A model generated the notes under the pieces. It saw only the letters and a list, made by a program, of their open reading frames with translations. It was not told where the DNA came from and did not search any database. Source: Burkholderia vietnamiensis LMG 10929 (GTDB taxonomy: Bacteria > Pseudomonadota > Gammaproteobacteria > Burkholderiales > Burkholderiaceae). From it: a stretch of DNA of 64,000 bases. A program made the position numbers and the translations under genes. This document shows positions 36,575 to 45,945 of this stretch, piece by piece. Position 1 is the first letter of the stretch. Each line of letters begins with the position of its first letter. The stretch is from contig NZ_CP009630.1 in assembly GCF_000959445.1 (NCBI RefSeq), positions 2,198,094 through 2,262,093 on the forward strand, written 5' to 3'.

Positions 36575-37807
36575 ATGCGCACCCAGGTCGCCATCATCGG
36601 CGCCGGTCCTTCCGGCCTTTTGCTTTCCCATCTGCTGCGCCTGCAAGGCGTCGATTCCATCCTCGTCGAAGCCCGCTCGCGGGAATACTGCGAGAACCGC
36701 ATTCGCGCCGGCGTGCTCGAGCAGGGAACGGTCGACACGCTGAACGAAGCCGGCCTCGGCGACCGGATGCGGCGCGAGGGGCTCGAACATCACGGCATCG
36801 AGCTGCTGTTTTCCGGCCAGCGTCACCGGATCGACCTGAGCGGGCTGACCGGCGGCCGCGCGATCACCGTCTACAGCCAGCACGAGGTCGTGCGCGACCT
36901 GATCGCGGCCGGCGATACGCACGGCCATCAGATGCACTTCGACGTCTCGGACGTGGCGCTGCACGACGTGGAGAGCGACCGTCCGTTCGTCACGTTCACC
37001 CACGCGGACGGCCGCGCCGAGCGCATCGACTGCGACTACATCGCCGGCTGCGACGGCTTTCACGGCATCGCGCGGCAGACGGTCCCCGCCGAGAAGCTGA
37101 ACACGTTCGAACGCGTCTATCCGTTCGCGTGGCTCGGCATCCTCGCGGATGCGGCGCCGTCGCTCGACGAGCTCGTGTACGCGCATCACGACAACGGCTT
37201 TGCGCTGTTCTCGATGCGCTCGCCGACGGTCACGCGCCTTTATCTGCAATGCCGGCCCGACGAAGACCTCGCCGAATGGTCCGACGCGCGCATCTGGGAC
37301 GAGCTGCACACGCGTTTCTCGAACGACACCGGCTGGACGCCGACCGAAGGCCCGATCACGCAGAAGAGCGTGACGCCGATGCGCAGCTTCGTGTCGGAGA
37401 CCATGCAGCACGGCCGGCTGTTCCTCGCCGGCGACGCCGCGCACATCGTGCCGCCGACCGGCGCCAAGGGGATGAACCTCGCGGTCGCCGACGTGCGCGT
37501 GCTGTCCCGCGCGCTCGGCGCGCGCTACCGCGATGGCGACGCCGCGCCGCTCGAGCGCTACTCGGCGACCTGCCTCGAACGCATCTGGCGCGCCGAGCAT
37601 TTCTCCTACTTCATGACGAACATGCTGCATTCGTCGCCCGACGATTCGCCGTTCGTCAATCGCCTGAAGTTCGCCGAGCTGAAGTACGTGACGCGCTCGC
37701 GGGCCGCCGCGCAGTCGCTCGCCGAAAACTACGTCGGCCTGCCGTTCGACGACCAGCTCGCCTCCGATGCAACCCGCCTTGACAACGCGCTGTGCGCGAC
37801 TCTATGA
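36575..37807 (+). CDS. pobA: 4-hydroxybenzoate 3-monooxygenase
   Basis: This FAD and NADPH enzyme hydroxylates 4-hydroxybenzoate to protocatechuate. The 410-residue protein has the GAGPSG dinucleotide motif (IIGAGPSGLLLSHLLRLQ), the DG motif CDGFHG, and the flavin motif GDAAHIVPPTGAKGMNLA. AGGAG lies eight bases before the ATG at 36575. It begins the plus-strand aromatic cluster; pcaI follows after 142 bp. Confidence 0.95.
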   Translation: MRTQVAIIGAGPSGLLLSHLLRLQGVDSILVEARSREYCENRIRAGVLEQGTVDTLNEAGLGDRMRREGLEHHGIELLFSGQRHRIDLSGLTGGRAITVYSQHEVVRDLIAAGDTHGHQMHFDVSDVALHDVESDRPFVTFTHADGRAERIDCDYIAGCDGFHGIARQTVPAEKLNTFERVYPFAWLGILADAAPSLDELVYAHHDNGFALFSMRSPTVTRLYLQCRPDEDLAEWSDARIWDELHTRFSNDTGWTPTEGPITQKSVTPMRSFVSETMQHGRLFLAGDAAHIVPPTGAKGMNLAVADVRVLSRALGARYRDGDAAPLERYSATCLERIWRAEHFSYFMTNMLHSSPDDSPFVNRLKFAELKYVTRSRAAAQSLAENYVGLPFDDQLASDATRLDNALCATL

Positions 37808-37949
37808 TCGGCAATCGTTCGCTAATCGAATCAAGGTTCGATAGTCGAACAAAAGCCGAGGGTCGACGACGGCCTGCGGCGCGGCACGCGCTCCGCGTGT
37901 CACTTCGACAGGCCGCGCATCGTGCCGCGGGTTCGTATCAGGAAGAGAC

Positions 37950-38663
37950 ATGGTCAACAAGATTTTCGAATCGCTTCAAGCGGCGGTGGCGGACGTTCAC
38001 GACGGCGCGACCATCATGATCGGCGGCTTCGGTACGGCGGGCATGCCGTCCGAGCTGATCGACGCGCTGATCGAGCAGGGCGCGCGCGGCCTGACGATCG
38101 TCAACAACAACGCGGGCAACGGCGAGACGGGGCTGGCGGCGCTGCTGAAAGCCAAGCGCGTTCGCAAGATCATCTGCTCGTTTCCGCGCCAGAGCGATTC
38201 GCAGGTGTTCGATGGGCTGTACCGTGCGGGCGAGATCGAGCTGGAGCTCGTGCCGCAGGGCAACCTCGCCGAGCGGATCCGCGCGGCCGGCGCCGGCATC
38301 GGCGGCTTCTTCACGCCGACGGGTTTCGGCACGAAGCTCGCCGAAGGCAAGGAAACGCGCGTGATCGACGGCAAGTCGTACGTGTTCGAAACGCCGATCC
38401 ATGCGGACTTCGCGCTGGTGAAGGCGTACAAGGGCGACCGCTGGGGCAATCTCGTCTATCGCAAGACGGCGCGCAACTTCGGGCCGATCATGGCCAGCGC
38501 GGCGAAGGTCGCGATCGTACAGGTGTCGGAAGTCGTGCCGCTCGGCGCGCTGAACCCGGAACACATCGTGACGCCGGGCATTTTCGTGCAGCGCGTCGTC
38601 GAAGTGCCGCAAGCCGCGCATGCGGCCGAGCTGGCTGCTGAACGCGCCTCGCAAGCCGCCTGA
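37950..38663 (+). CDS. pcaI: 3-oxoadipate CoA-transferase subunit A
   Basis: The 237-residue alpha subunit activates 3-oxoadipate with succinyl-CoA. It has the subunit A signature GGFGTAGMPSELIDALI and GLTIVNNNAG. The close homologue ScoA/AtoD uses acetoacetate, but the pca neighbours make 3-oxoadipate the expected substrate. It is followed by subunit B at 68 bp. Confidence 0.92.
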   Translation: MVNKIFESLQAAVADVHDGATIMIGGFGTAGMPSELIDALIEQGARGLTIVNNNAGNGETGLAALLKAKRVRKIICSFPRQSDSQVFDGLYRAGEIELELVPQGNLAERIRAAGAGIGGFFTPTGFGTKLAEGKETRVIDGKSYVFETPIHADFALVKAYKGDRWGNLVYRKTARNFGPIMASAAKVAIVQVSEVVPLGALNPEHIVTPGIFVQRVVEVPQAAHAAELAAERASQAA

Positions 38664-38731
38664 CGGCCCGAACCTCGTATGGGACCGGCGTTCGCGCGGC
38701 AGCGCCCGCGCCGGTCGACAGGAGAACCGAA

Positions 38732-39388
38732 ATGAAACGACTGACCCGCGATGAAATGGCCAAGCGCGTCGCCCAGGACATCCCCGAAGGCGCGTACGTG
38801 AACCTCGGCATCGGCGTGCCGACGCTGGTGGCGAACCACCTCGATCCGAGCAAGGAAATCTTCCTGCACAGCGAGAACGGCCTGCTCGGGATGGGCCCGG
38901 CGCCCGCGCCCGGCGCCGAGGACGACGAACTGATCAACGCCGGCAAGCAGCACGTGACGCTGCTCACCGGCGGCGCGTATTTTCACCATGCAGATTCGTT
39001 CGCGATGATGCGTGGCGGCCATCTCGACTACTGCGTGCTCGGCGCGTTCCAGGTGTCGGCGGACGGCGACCTCGCGAACTGGCATACCGGCGCGCCCGAC
39101 GCGATTCCGGCCGTCGGCGGCGCGATGGACCTCGCGATCGGCGCGAAGCAGGTGTTCGTGATGATGGAGCACCTGACGAAGCAGGGCGAGAGCAAGATCG
39201 TGGCGCAGTGTTCGTATCCGGTGACGGGCGTGCAGTGCGTGAGCCGCATCTATACGGATCTCGCGGTGCTCGACGTGACGGCCGACGGTCTCGCGGTGAG
39301 CGAGATCTTCACCGACCTGTCGTTCGACGAACTGCGCAAGCTGACCGGCGTGCCGCTGATCGACGCGACGCGCAAGGCGGCGGCCTGA
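38732..39388 (+). CDS. pcaJ: 3-oxoadipate CoA-transferase subunit B
   Basis: The 218-residue beta subunit carries the catalytic glutamate in HSENGLLGMGP, which forms the CoA thioester in turnover. GGAGAACCGAA precedes the ATG. It forms the heterodimer with PcaI. The gap to pcaB is 88 bp; no thiolase gene (pcaF) lies between, unlike in many other clusters. Confidence 0.93.
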   Translation: MKRLTRDEMAKRVAQDIPEGAYVNLGIGVPTLVANHLDPSKEIFLHSENGLLGMGPAPAPGAEDDELINAGKQHVTLLTGGAYFHHADSFAMMRGGHLDYCVLGAFQVSADGDLANWHTGAPDAIPAVGGAMDLAIGAKQVFVMMEHLTKQGESKIVAQCSYPVTGVQCVSRIYTDLAVLDVTADGLAVSEIFTDLSFDELRKLTGVPLIDATRKAAA

Positions 39389-39476
39389 ACGGCAAGCGGG
39401 CCGGCGTGCGCGTTCGATCGCACGCCGACCCGCTTCGGTAGACAATAGCCGCACGCCGTTTTTCCACTCTGACGCC

Positions 39477-40835
39477 ATGCTCGAAGACAGCGCCCGCCTC
39501 ACTTCCCTCATCTGCGGCACCGAGCCGCTCAACCGGATCTGGTCGCCGCGCGCGACGATCCAGCGGATGCTCGACGTCGAGGCGGCGCTCGCCCGTGCGC
39601 TCGCCGCGCAGCAGGTGATTCCCGCGGCGGCGGTCGCGCCGATCGAACGCGCCTGCGACGCCGGCCGGCTCGACGGCGACGCGCTCGCACAGGGCGCCGC
39701 GCTCGGCGGCAATCTGGCGATTCCGCTCGTCAAGCAGCTCACCGCGCTGGTGAAGGCCGACGACCCGGAAGCCGCCAAGTTCGTGCACTGGGGCGCGACC
39801 AGCCAGGACATCATCGACACCGCGACCGTGCTGCAGCTGCGCGACACGCTCGACGTGCTCGAGCCGCTGCTCGACGAAGCGTGCGCGTCGCTCGCGACGC
39901 TCGCTCGCGCGCATCGCGCGACGCCGATGATCGGCCGCACGTGGCTGCAGCAGGCGCTCCCCATCACGCTCGGCCTCAAGTTCGCGCAATGGCTCGATGC
40001 GCTGCTGCGTCATCGCACGCGTTTCGCCGAATTGCGCGAACGCGCGCTGGTGCTGCAGTTCGGCGGGGCGGCCGGCACGCTCGCGAGCCTGCGCGAACAC
40101 GCGGCCGGCGTGAGCGCCGCGCTCGCGGCCGATTTGAAGCTCGCGCTGCCGGCCGTGCCGTGGCATACGCAGCGCGATCGCATCGCGGAAGCCGCGTCGT
40201 GTTTCGGGATGCTCGTCGGCACGCTCGGCAAGATCGCGCGCGACGTGTCGCTGCAGATGCAGACCGAAGTGGGCGAGCTCGGCGAACCGGCGGCGGCCGG
40301 CAAAGGCGGCTCGTCGACGATGCCGCACAAGCGCAACCCGGTCGGCTGCGCGGCGGTGCTCACCGCCGCGACGCGCGCGCCGAACCTCGTGGCGACCGTG
40401 TTCGCGGCGATGGTGCAGGAGCATGAGCGCGCGCTCGGCGGCTGGCAGGCCGAATGGGACGCGCTGCCCGACCTCGCGCGCCTGACCGGCGGCGCGCTCG
40501 CGCAGATCGCGCAGATCGCCGCGGGCCTCGACGTCAACACCGAGCGCCTCGCCGCGAACCTCGACGTCACGCACGGGCTGATCCTCGGCGAAGCCGTGAT
40601 GCTCGCGCTCGGCGACCGGATCGGCCGGCTCGATGCGCACCATGTCGTCGAGCATGCGTCGAAGCAGGCCGTGCGCACCGGCGCGACGCTGTTCGACGTG
40701 CTCGCGGCGGATCCGGCCGTATCCGCCCACCTGTCGCGCGACGCGCTCGCGCAGCTGCTCGATCCCGCTCATTACGTCGGCGAGGCGCACGCCTACGTCG
40801 ACGCCGTGCTCGCGCTGCACGCGGGCGCGCAATAA
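39477..40835 (+). CDS. pcaB: 3-carboxy-cis,cis-muconate cycloisomerase
   Basis: The 452-residue fumarase/aspartase-family enzyme converts carboxymuconate to carboxymuconolactone. The superfamily signature is GSSTMPHKRNPVG, and the conserved SQD motif is HWGATSQD. The usual length is about 450. It is followed by pcaD after 16 bp. Confidence 0.95.
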   Translation: MLEDSARLTSLICGTEPLNRIWSPRATIQRMLDVEAALARALAAQQVIPAAAVAPIERACDAGRLDGDALAQGAALGGNLAIPLVKQLTALVKADDPEAAKFVHWGATSQDIIDTATVLQLRDTLDVLEPLLDEACASLATLARAHRATPMIGRTWLQQALPITLGLKFAQWLDALLRHRTRFAELRERALVLQFGGAAGTLASLREHAAGVSAALAADLKLALPAVPWHTQRDRIAEAASCFGMLVGTLGKIARDVSLQMQTEVGELGEPAAAGKGGSSTMPHKRNPVGCAAVLTAATRAPNLVATVFAAMVQEHERALGGWQAEWDALPDLARLTGGALAQIAQIAAGLDVNTERLAANLDVTHGLILGEAVMLALGDRIGRLDAHHVVEHASKQAVRTGATLFDVLAADPAVSAHLSRDALAQLLDPAHYVGEAHAYVDAVLALHAGAQ

Positions 40836-40851
40836 CCAGGAGAACCAAGAG

Positions 40852-41637
40852 ATGCCTTTCGCCACTGTCAACGGCGTGAAACTGCATTACCGGATCGACC
40901 GTGCCGCGCGCGCCGACGCGCCGTGGCTCGTCTTCTCGAACTCGCTCGGCGCGGATCTGCAGATGTGGGCGCCGCAGATTCGCCCGCTCACGCAGCACTT
41001 CAACGTGCTGCGCTACGACACGCGCGGCCACGGCCATTCCGAAGCGCCGGCCGGCTCGTACACGATCGATCAGCTCGCAGGCGACGTGATCGGTCTGCTC
41101 GACCATGTCGGCATCGAGCGCGCCTGTTTCTGCGGGATCTCGATGGGCGGCTTGACCGGCGCCGCGCTCGCCGCGCGCTTTCCGGCGCGTATCGCGCGGG
41201 CGGTGCTCGCCAACACGTCCGCAAAGATCGGTTCGCCGGAAGTGTGGGCGCCGCGTGCGCAGAAGGCGCGCGCCGAAGGGATGGCCGCGCTCGCCGATGC
41301 GGTGCTGCCGCGCTGGTTCACCGACGCGTTCGTCGAACGCGAGCCGCGCCTGTTCGACGCGATCCGCGACACCTTCGTGCATACCGACAAGGACGGCTAT
41401 GCGGCGAACTGCGACGCGCTGAATGCAGCCGACCTGCGCGACGAAGTGAAGGGCATTGCGCTGCCGGTGCTCGTCGTGACCGGCGCGAAGGACATGTCGA
41501 CGCCGCCCGACCAGGGCCGTGCGCTGGCCGCCGCGATTCCCGGAGCGCGTCACGTCGAATTCGACGGCGCGCACATTTCCAACATCGAGTGCGCCGACGG
41601 TTTCAACCGCGCGCTGCTCGACTTCCTGACCGCGTGA
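40852..41637 (+). CDS. pcaD: 3-oxoadipate enol-lactonase
   Basis: The 261-residue alpha/beta-hydrolase opens the enol-lactone to 3-oxoadipate. The nucleophile elbow is GISMGG, and the late triad segment is HISNIE with histidine. There is no PcaC fusion; the separate pcaC gene begins 10 bp later. AGGAG at 40838-40842 precedes the ATG. Confidence 0.95.
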   Translation: MPFATVNGVKLHYRIDRAARADAPWLVFSNSLGADLQMWAPQIRPLTQHFNVLRYDTRGHGHSEAPAGSYTIDQLAGDVIGLLDHVGIERACFCGISMGGLTGAALAARFPARIARAVLANTSAKIGSPEVWAPRAQKARAEGMAALADAVLPRWFTDAFVEREPRLFDAIRDTFVHTDKDGYAANCDALNAADLRDEVKGIALPVLVVTGAKDMSTPPDQGRALAAAIPGARHVEFDGAHISNIECADGFNRALLDFLTA

Positions 41638-41647
41638 GGCGCCGACG

Positions 41648-42034
41648 ATGGACGACCAGCAACGCTACGAAGCGGGGATGAAGGTGCGTCGCGCGGTGCT
41701 CGGCGACGCGCACGTCGATCGCTCGCTCGAAAACCGCACCGAAGTGACCGAGGAATTCCAGAACCTGATCACGCGCTACGCGTGGGGCGAGATCTGGACG
41801 CGCGACGGCCTGCCGCGCCATACGCGCAGCCTGCTGACCATCGCGATGATGGTCGCGCTGAACCGCGGCGAGGAGCTTGCGCTGCACCTGCGCGCGGCGC
41901 GCAACAACGGCGTGACGCGCGACGAAATCAAGGAAGTGCTGCTGCAGACCGCGATCTACTGCGGCGTGCCGGCCGCGAACTCGGCGTTTCATCTCGCCGA
42001 CAAGATCTTCAAGGAGCAGGACGCCGCCGCATAG
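41648..42034 (+). CDS. pcaC: 4-carboxymuconolactone decarboxylase
   Basis: The 128-residue AhpD-fold protein decarboxylates carboxymuconolactone to the enol-lactone. It has the conserved pattern AWGEIWTRDGLPRHTRSLLT and a C-terminal YCGVPAANSAFH. It is last of the tightly packed pcaB-D-C genes and 238 bp before pcaK. Confidence 0.93.
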   Translation: MDDQQRYEAGMKVRRAVLGDAHVDRSLENRTEVTEEFQNLITRYAWGEIWTRDGLPRHTRSLLTIAMMVALNRGEELALHLRAARNNGVTRDEIKEVLLQTAIYCGVPAANSAFHLADKIFKEQDAAA

Positions 42035-42271
42035 GCGAGGCCGGCGCGCGCGCCGGCACCGCTTCGCTCGCGCGCCGCGCCGAGGCCGGCGCAGCGTGAC
42101 GAGCACAATAAGTACGATAAGCACGACGAGCAATGAACGCGCCGGCAGCGTACCGGTGCGTGAGCGAAGGAAAGGCGCGGTCGGGAGGCCGCGCGTGTTG
42201 CATCCATATCAATGCAGGAGCGGACCGAAGCGAGCGCCGAAGCGCAGCGTCGGCCGACAAGGAGACTAGCG

Positions 42272-43630
42272 ATGAATCGCACCCCCGTGGTCGATGTTCA
42301 GACCTTCATCAACGAGCAGCCGTTCGGTGGTTTTCAGTGGCTCGTGTTCCTCATGTGTTTCGTGATCGTGCTGCTCGACGGCTTCGATACGGCCGCGATC
42401 GGCTTCATTGCGCCGTCGCTGCTCGGCGAATGGAACCTCAGCAAGCCCGATCTCGCGCCGGTGCTGAGCGCCGCGCTGTTCGGCCTCGCGTGCGGCGCGC
42501 TCGTGTCCGGTCCGCTGTCCGACCGCCTCGGGCGGCGTTCGCTGCTGCTTGGTTCGGTGTTCCTGTTCGGCGTCGCGTGCTTCGCTTCCGCCTTCTCGAC
42601 CACCATCGGGCACCTGACGGTGCTGCGGTTCATCACCGGCGTCGGCCTCGGCGCCGCGATGCCGAACGCCGTCACGATGATGGGTGAGTTCTGCCCGGAC
42701 AAGCGCCGCGCGACCGTGATCAATCTGATGTTCTGCGGTTTTCCGCTCGGCGCCGCGTTCGGCGGTTTTCTCGCGGCGTGGATGATTCCGCATTTCGGCT
42801 GGCGCAGCGTGCTGCTGCTCGGCGGCGTGACGCCGTTGCTGCTCGGCGTGCTGTTGCTGCTGAAGATGCCCGAGTCGGTGCGCTTCATGGTCGCGCACGG
42901 CCGCAGCGTCGAGCGTATTCGCGCGACGCTCGCGCGCATCTCGCGCGATGCGCTGAATGCCGGCTCGTTCGCGCTGACCGAAACGGCGCCGCAGACGGGC
43001 GGCAAGGGGCTCGGCGTCGTGATGTCGCGCGCGTACCTCGCCGGCTCGGTGATGCTGTGGGTCGCGTACTTCATGGGGCTCGTCATCTTCTACGCGTCGA
43101 TCAACTGGATGCCGATTCTGCTGAAGGATGCCGGCCTCGCGCCGAAGAGCGCGACGCTGATTTCCGCGCTGTTCCCGCTCGGCGGCGTCGGCGCGGTGCT
43201 GTGCGGCGTGCTGATGGACCGCTTCAACGCGAACCGCGTGATCGCCGTCTGCTACGCGCTGACCGCGATCAGCGTGTACGCGATCGGACAGGCCGCCGGC
43301 AATGTGGGGCTGCTGGTGCTGGTCGTGTTCGTCGCGGGCGTGCTGATGAACACCGCGCAGTCGTCGATGCCGGCGCTTGCCGCCGCGTTCTACCCGACCG
43401 AGGGGCGTGGCACGGGCGTCGCATGGATGCTGGGCGTGGGACGCTTCGGCGGGATTGCCGGGTCGTTCCTCGTCGCGGAACTGACGCGCCGGCATTTCTC
43501 GTTCGCGTCGGTGTTCGCGACGATCGCGGTGGCCGGCCTGCTCGCATGCGTCGCGCTGCTCATCAAGCAGATGGCGCGGCCGCACGGCGCCGCGCAACCG
43601 GCCGGGAAGGTCGAGTCGCTCGGGCATTGA
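42272..43630 (+). CDS. pcaK: 4-hydroxybenzoate/protocatechuate transporter, MFS aromatic acid:H+ symporter
   Basis: The 452-residue 12-helix MFS protein has the AAHS-family DGFDT motif in helix 1 and the loop motif DRLGRRS between helices 2 and 3. Members of this family import 4-hydroxybenzoate and protocatechuate by proton symport. AAGGAG precedes the ATG at 42272. It closes the pob/pca cluster; a UUCG hairpin follows. Confidence 0.92.
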   Translation: MNRTPVVDVQTFINEQPFGGFQWLVFLMCFVIVLLDGFDTAAIGFIAPSLLGEWNLSKPDLAPVLSAALFGLACGALVSGPLSDRLGRRSLLLGSVFLFGVACFASAFSTTIGHLTVLRFITGVGLGAAMPNAVTMMGEFCPDKRRATVINLMFCGFPLGAAFGGFLAAWMIPHFGWRSVLLLGGVTPLLLGVLLLLKMPESVRFMVAHGRSVERIRATLARISRDALNAGSFALTETAPQTGGKGLGVVMSRAYLAGSVMLWVAYFMGLVIFYASINWMPILLKDAGLAPKSATLISALFPLGGVGAVLCGVLMDRFNANRVIAVCYALTAISVYAIGQAAGNVGLLVLVVFVAGVLMNTAQSSMPALAAAFYPTEGRGTGVAWMLGVGRFGGIAGSFLVAELTRRHFSFASVFATIAVAGLLACVALLIKQMARPHGAAQPAGKVESLGH

Positions 43631-43709
43631 CCGCGAGCGTGGCGGGCGACGCACCGGGTTCGTTGGTGCGGCGCGGGCCGGCGCGGTGAGCGACGGCCGA
43701 CGACGGATC

Positions 43710-43727
43710 GGGCCGCTTCGGCGGCCC
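43710..43727 (+). terminator. Hairpin after pcaK
   Basis: GGGCCGC-TTCG-GCGGCCC is a perfect 7-bp stem with a UUCG tetraloop, between convergent pcaK and the 43752 gene. No U run, so it may be a bidirectional stop of moderate strength. Confidence 0.45.
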
Positions 43728-43751
43728 GTCGCTATTGCGGCCGGTGCGCCG

Positions 43752-44000
43752 CTATTCCTCGGCGTCGTGTTCCTTGACGAAATTTCGCAGATACGCGCGC
43801 AGCGCCGCCTCCTGGCTGCGATGATCGATGTGGCTGGCGGCGCCTATTTCGGCTTCGTCGCCGAACAGTGTCGGCGGCGCGCAGTACGTGCCCACTTCGA
43901 CGTTTTCGCGCAGCACGCGGATGTCGTGCGTGAGCGGGCGATATTCGGCGACCCAGTGCATGCCTTCGATATGCTCGCCGGCCTTCAGCAGTGGCTTCAT
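43752..44000 (-). CDS. Small protein of unknown function
   Basis: This 82-residue soluble protein (MKPLLKAGEHIEGMHW at the start, acidic near the end) has GAGG six bases before the ATG at 44000. No family is recognised; it is last on the minus strand after the exporter gene, with a 110-bp gap. Confidence 0.6.
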   Translation of the reverse strand: MKPLLKAGEHIEGMHWVAEYRPLTHDIRVLRENVEVGTYCAPPTLFGDEAEIGAASHIDHRSQEAALRAYLRNFVKEHDAEE

Positions 44001-44110
44001 CGACAACCTCCGTGCAGAGCAGCGGTGCAGCCGCCTAAGCGGCTGCACGCGCCCGTACGCGAAGGGTACGCCTGCGCCGCACGAAGCTCAACGGGCGCAC
44101 TTGTGAGTGC

Positions 44111-44728
44111 TTACTGCGGTAGCAAGTGGATGACGAGCGGATACAGCGACAGGACCAGCAGCGCGGCCATCGTGACGTTGAAGATGCGCAGCGCGCGGCG
44201 GTTCGACAGGAAGCGGCGCAGGCCCTGGCCGAAGGCGGCCCACAGGCTGATGCACGGAAAGCCGATCATGACGAACACGACGGCCATCCACGCGGCGTTC
44301 ATGCCGTAGTCGGCTGACAGGCGGATCGTCGTCGCGGCGGTCAGCACCATCATCCACGCTTTCGGGTTCACCCACTGGAACGCGGCGGCTTCGACGAACG
44401 TCATCGGCCGCGGCTTCGCGCCGTGCGCCTTTACCTCCCCGGACGTGCCGATTCGCCATGCGAGATACAGCAGATAGGCGACGCTCGCGACTTCGAGAAT
44501 CGTATACAGGAACGGCACGCGGCGGAACGCTTCGCCGAGGCCGAAGCCGACGCAGAGCATCAGGATCGCAACGCCGCTGCTGATGCCGAACAGGTGCGGC
44601 ATCGTGCGGCGGAAACCGAAGTTGACGCCGGACGCGAGCAGCATCGTGTTATTCGGGCCTGGCGTGATCGACGTGACGAGCGCGAACAGCATGCCGGCCG
44701 GCAATGCGCTGAGGGTGAGGAATTCCAT
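44111..44728 (-). CDS. LysE/RhtB-family amino-acid exporter
   Basis: The 205-residue protein has five to six hydrophobic segments and the LysE motif SITPGPNNTMLLASG. The amino acid exported is not shown. The ATG at 44728 has GGAGA seven bases before it, while the one at 44743 lacks a ribosome site. A MocR-like operator lies 60 bp upstream, in front of both. Confidence 0.85.
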   Translation of the reverse strand: MEFLTLSALPAGMLFALVTSITPGPNNTMLLASGVNFGFRRTMPHLFGISSGVAILMLCVGFGLGEAFRRVPFLYTILEVASVAYLLYLAWRIGTSGEVKAHGAKPRPMTFVEAAAFQWVNPKAWMMVLTAATTIRLSADYGMNAAWMAVVFVMIGFPCISLWAAFGQGLRRFLSNRRALRIFNVTMAALLVLSLYPLVIHLLPQ

Positions 44729-44787
44729 CGCGAAGTTCTCCATTCGTGTTCGAGGCTGGGATGGAGTCAGTGTAGCGACGGGTTTAT

Positions 44788-44805
44788 GTACAGTACCGGT
44801 ACAGT
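44788..44805 (-). promoter_or_regulatory. Operator-like repeats upstream of the exporter
   Basis: GTACAGTACCGGTACAGT contains two direct GTACAGT repeats and the 10-bp palindrome GTACCGGTAC (44793-44802). It lies 60-77 bp upstream of the exporter ATG. The direct-repeat plan resembles GntR/MocR sites; the regulator is unknown. Confidence 0.5.
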
Positions 44806-45077
44806 TGGATTGACGATTGCCGGTACGGGTGGTTGTTGTCTGCGTGTGCTCTTTCGCCGAATGTTGTCTGTCAGAAAAGATGTCCGCAGTCTCAATAAGT
44901 TGTCTTTGAATAATTGGCTACCTTCCACGTGCAAGGGATGTGATCCATATCGGCGGGCAGAAAATGATCGGTGGTATATGACGCAATGTTTGATCGACGT
45001 TGTCACATCGGAGGCGCTCATCCGCCATTCAACGTGCGATTTCGCCCGCGCACAAAGCATCGTCGATCACAACCGTC
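44806..45077. other. AT-richer patch, no gene
   Basis: This stretch has lower GC than the rest of the window and contains no convincing ORF. Together with the next two features it suggests acquired, then decayed DNA. Confidence 0.5.
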
Positions 45078-45403
45078 AAGCAGCGCATGGCAGCGATCTG
45101 TCACATGTTCGACGGGCTCGTCACCGGCCAAGATGGGCCGTACGTCCCGCCGCGCCGGTGAAGGGCCCGACCTACACCACAAAGCAGGGCAAGATGCCAG
45201 TGCTCGACGCGACTGAAGCGGAGTAACTGCTCGACAGTATCGATGTGAGGATGCCGGTCGGGCTGCGTGACCGCGCGCGGATCGCGTTGATGGTGTTTTC
45301 GTTCACGTAGATCGGCGCAGCGCTCACGATGCCGTGTCATCACACGCTCGAAGCGTACATGCATGCATACCTCGAGGGCATTGGCCTGGCTGCTGAGCCG
45401 AAG
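45078..45403 (+). pseudogene. Tyrosine recombinase (integrase) remnant
   Basis: Pieces of a phage/plasmid-type integrase can be read: KQRMAAICHMFDGLVTGQ (frame of 45078), then in another frame KGPTYTTKQGKMPVLDATEAE and LLDSIDVRMPVGLRDRARIA, with a stop codon in the middle, another stop at the place of the first catalytic arginine region (FT-stop-IGAAL), and a missing stretch before MPCHHTLEAYMHAYLEGIG. Only the central core domain remains, without the catalytic His-Arg-Tyr C-terminal part. The last 75 bp (45329-45403) fuse in frame to the amidohydrolase remnant. Confidence 0.75.
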
Positions 45404-45924
45404 CTCGACCTGATCCTGCAACGCACGGCCGCGCTCGGCATGCGCGGCAAGGTCACGATCAGCCACGGCTTCTGCCTCGGCGACCTCGCCGAACGCGAGC
45501 GCGACGCGCTGCTCGCGCGGATGGCCGAGCTGCGCGTCGCGATCGTCACGACCGCGCCGGCCGCGGTGCCGGTGCCGTCGGTCGCCGCGTGCCGCGCGGC
45601 GGGCGTGACGGTCATCGGCGGCAACGACGGCGTGCGCGATACGTGGACGCCGTTCGGTTCGCCCGACATGCTGGAGCGCGCGATGCTGATCGCGATGCGC
45701 AACGATTTCCGGCGCGACGACGCGCTCGAAGTCGCCTCGACTGCGTGACCCACGGCGGCGCGCGCGGCTGCGGCTTCGTCGACTACGGCCTGGAGGCCGG
45801 CAAGCGCGCCGACGTCGTGCTCGTCGATGCGGCGACGTTCGCGGAAGCCGTAGTCGCGCGGCCGCTGCGGCGGCTCGTCGTCTCGTCGGGGAAGATCGTC
45901 GCGCGCGACGGCGTGCTGCTCTGA
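45404..45924 (+). pseudogene. Amidohydrolase (cytosine-deaminase-like) remnant
   Basis: The C-terminal half of an amidohydrolase is present: RTAALGMRGKVTISHGFCLG with a metal-binding histidine, GGNDGVRDTWTPFG with the catalytic aspartate, and in a second frame CVTHGGARGCGFVDYGLEAGKRADVVLVDA. The frame changes around 45730-45748, and the N terminus is missing. The open frame 45329-45748 is an integrase/amidohydrolase chimera of 139 residues. An intact gene of this family would normally be about 400 residues. Confidence 0.75.
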
Positions 45925-45945
45925 GCGCAACGCCGCCGCACGCGC

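Noticed and set aside
44767..45060. Minus-strand ORF of 97 residues in the AT-richer patch
   Set aside because: No ribosome site and no family similarity; it overlaps the operator region of the LysE exporter.
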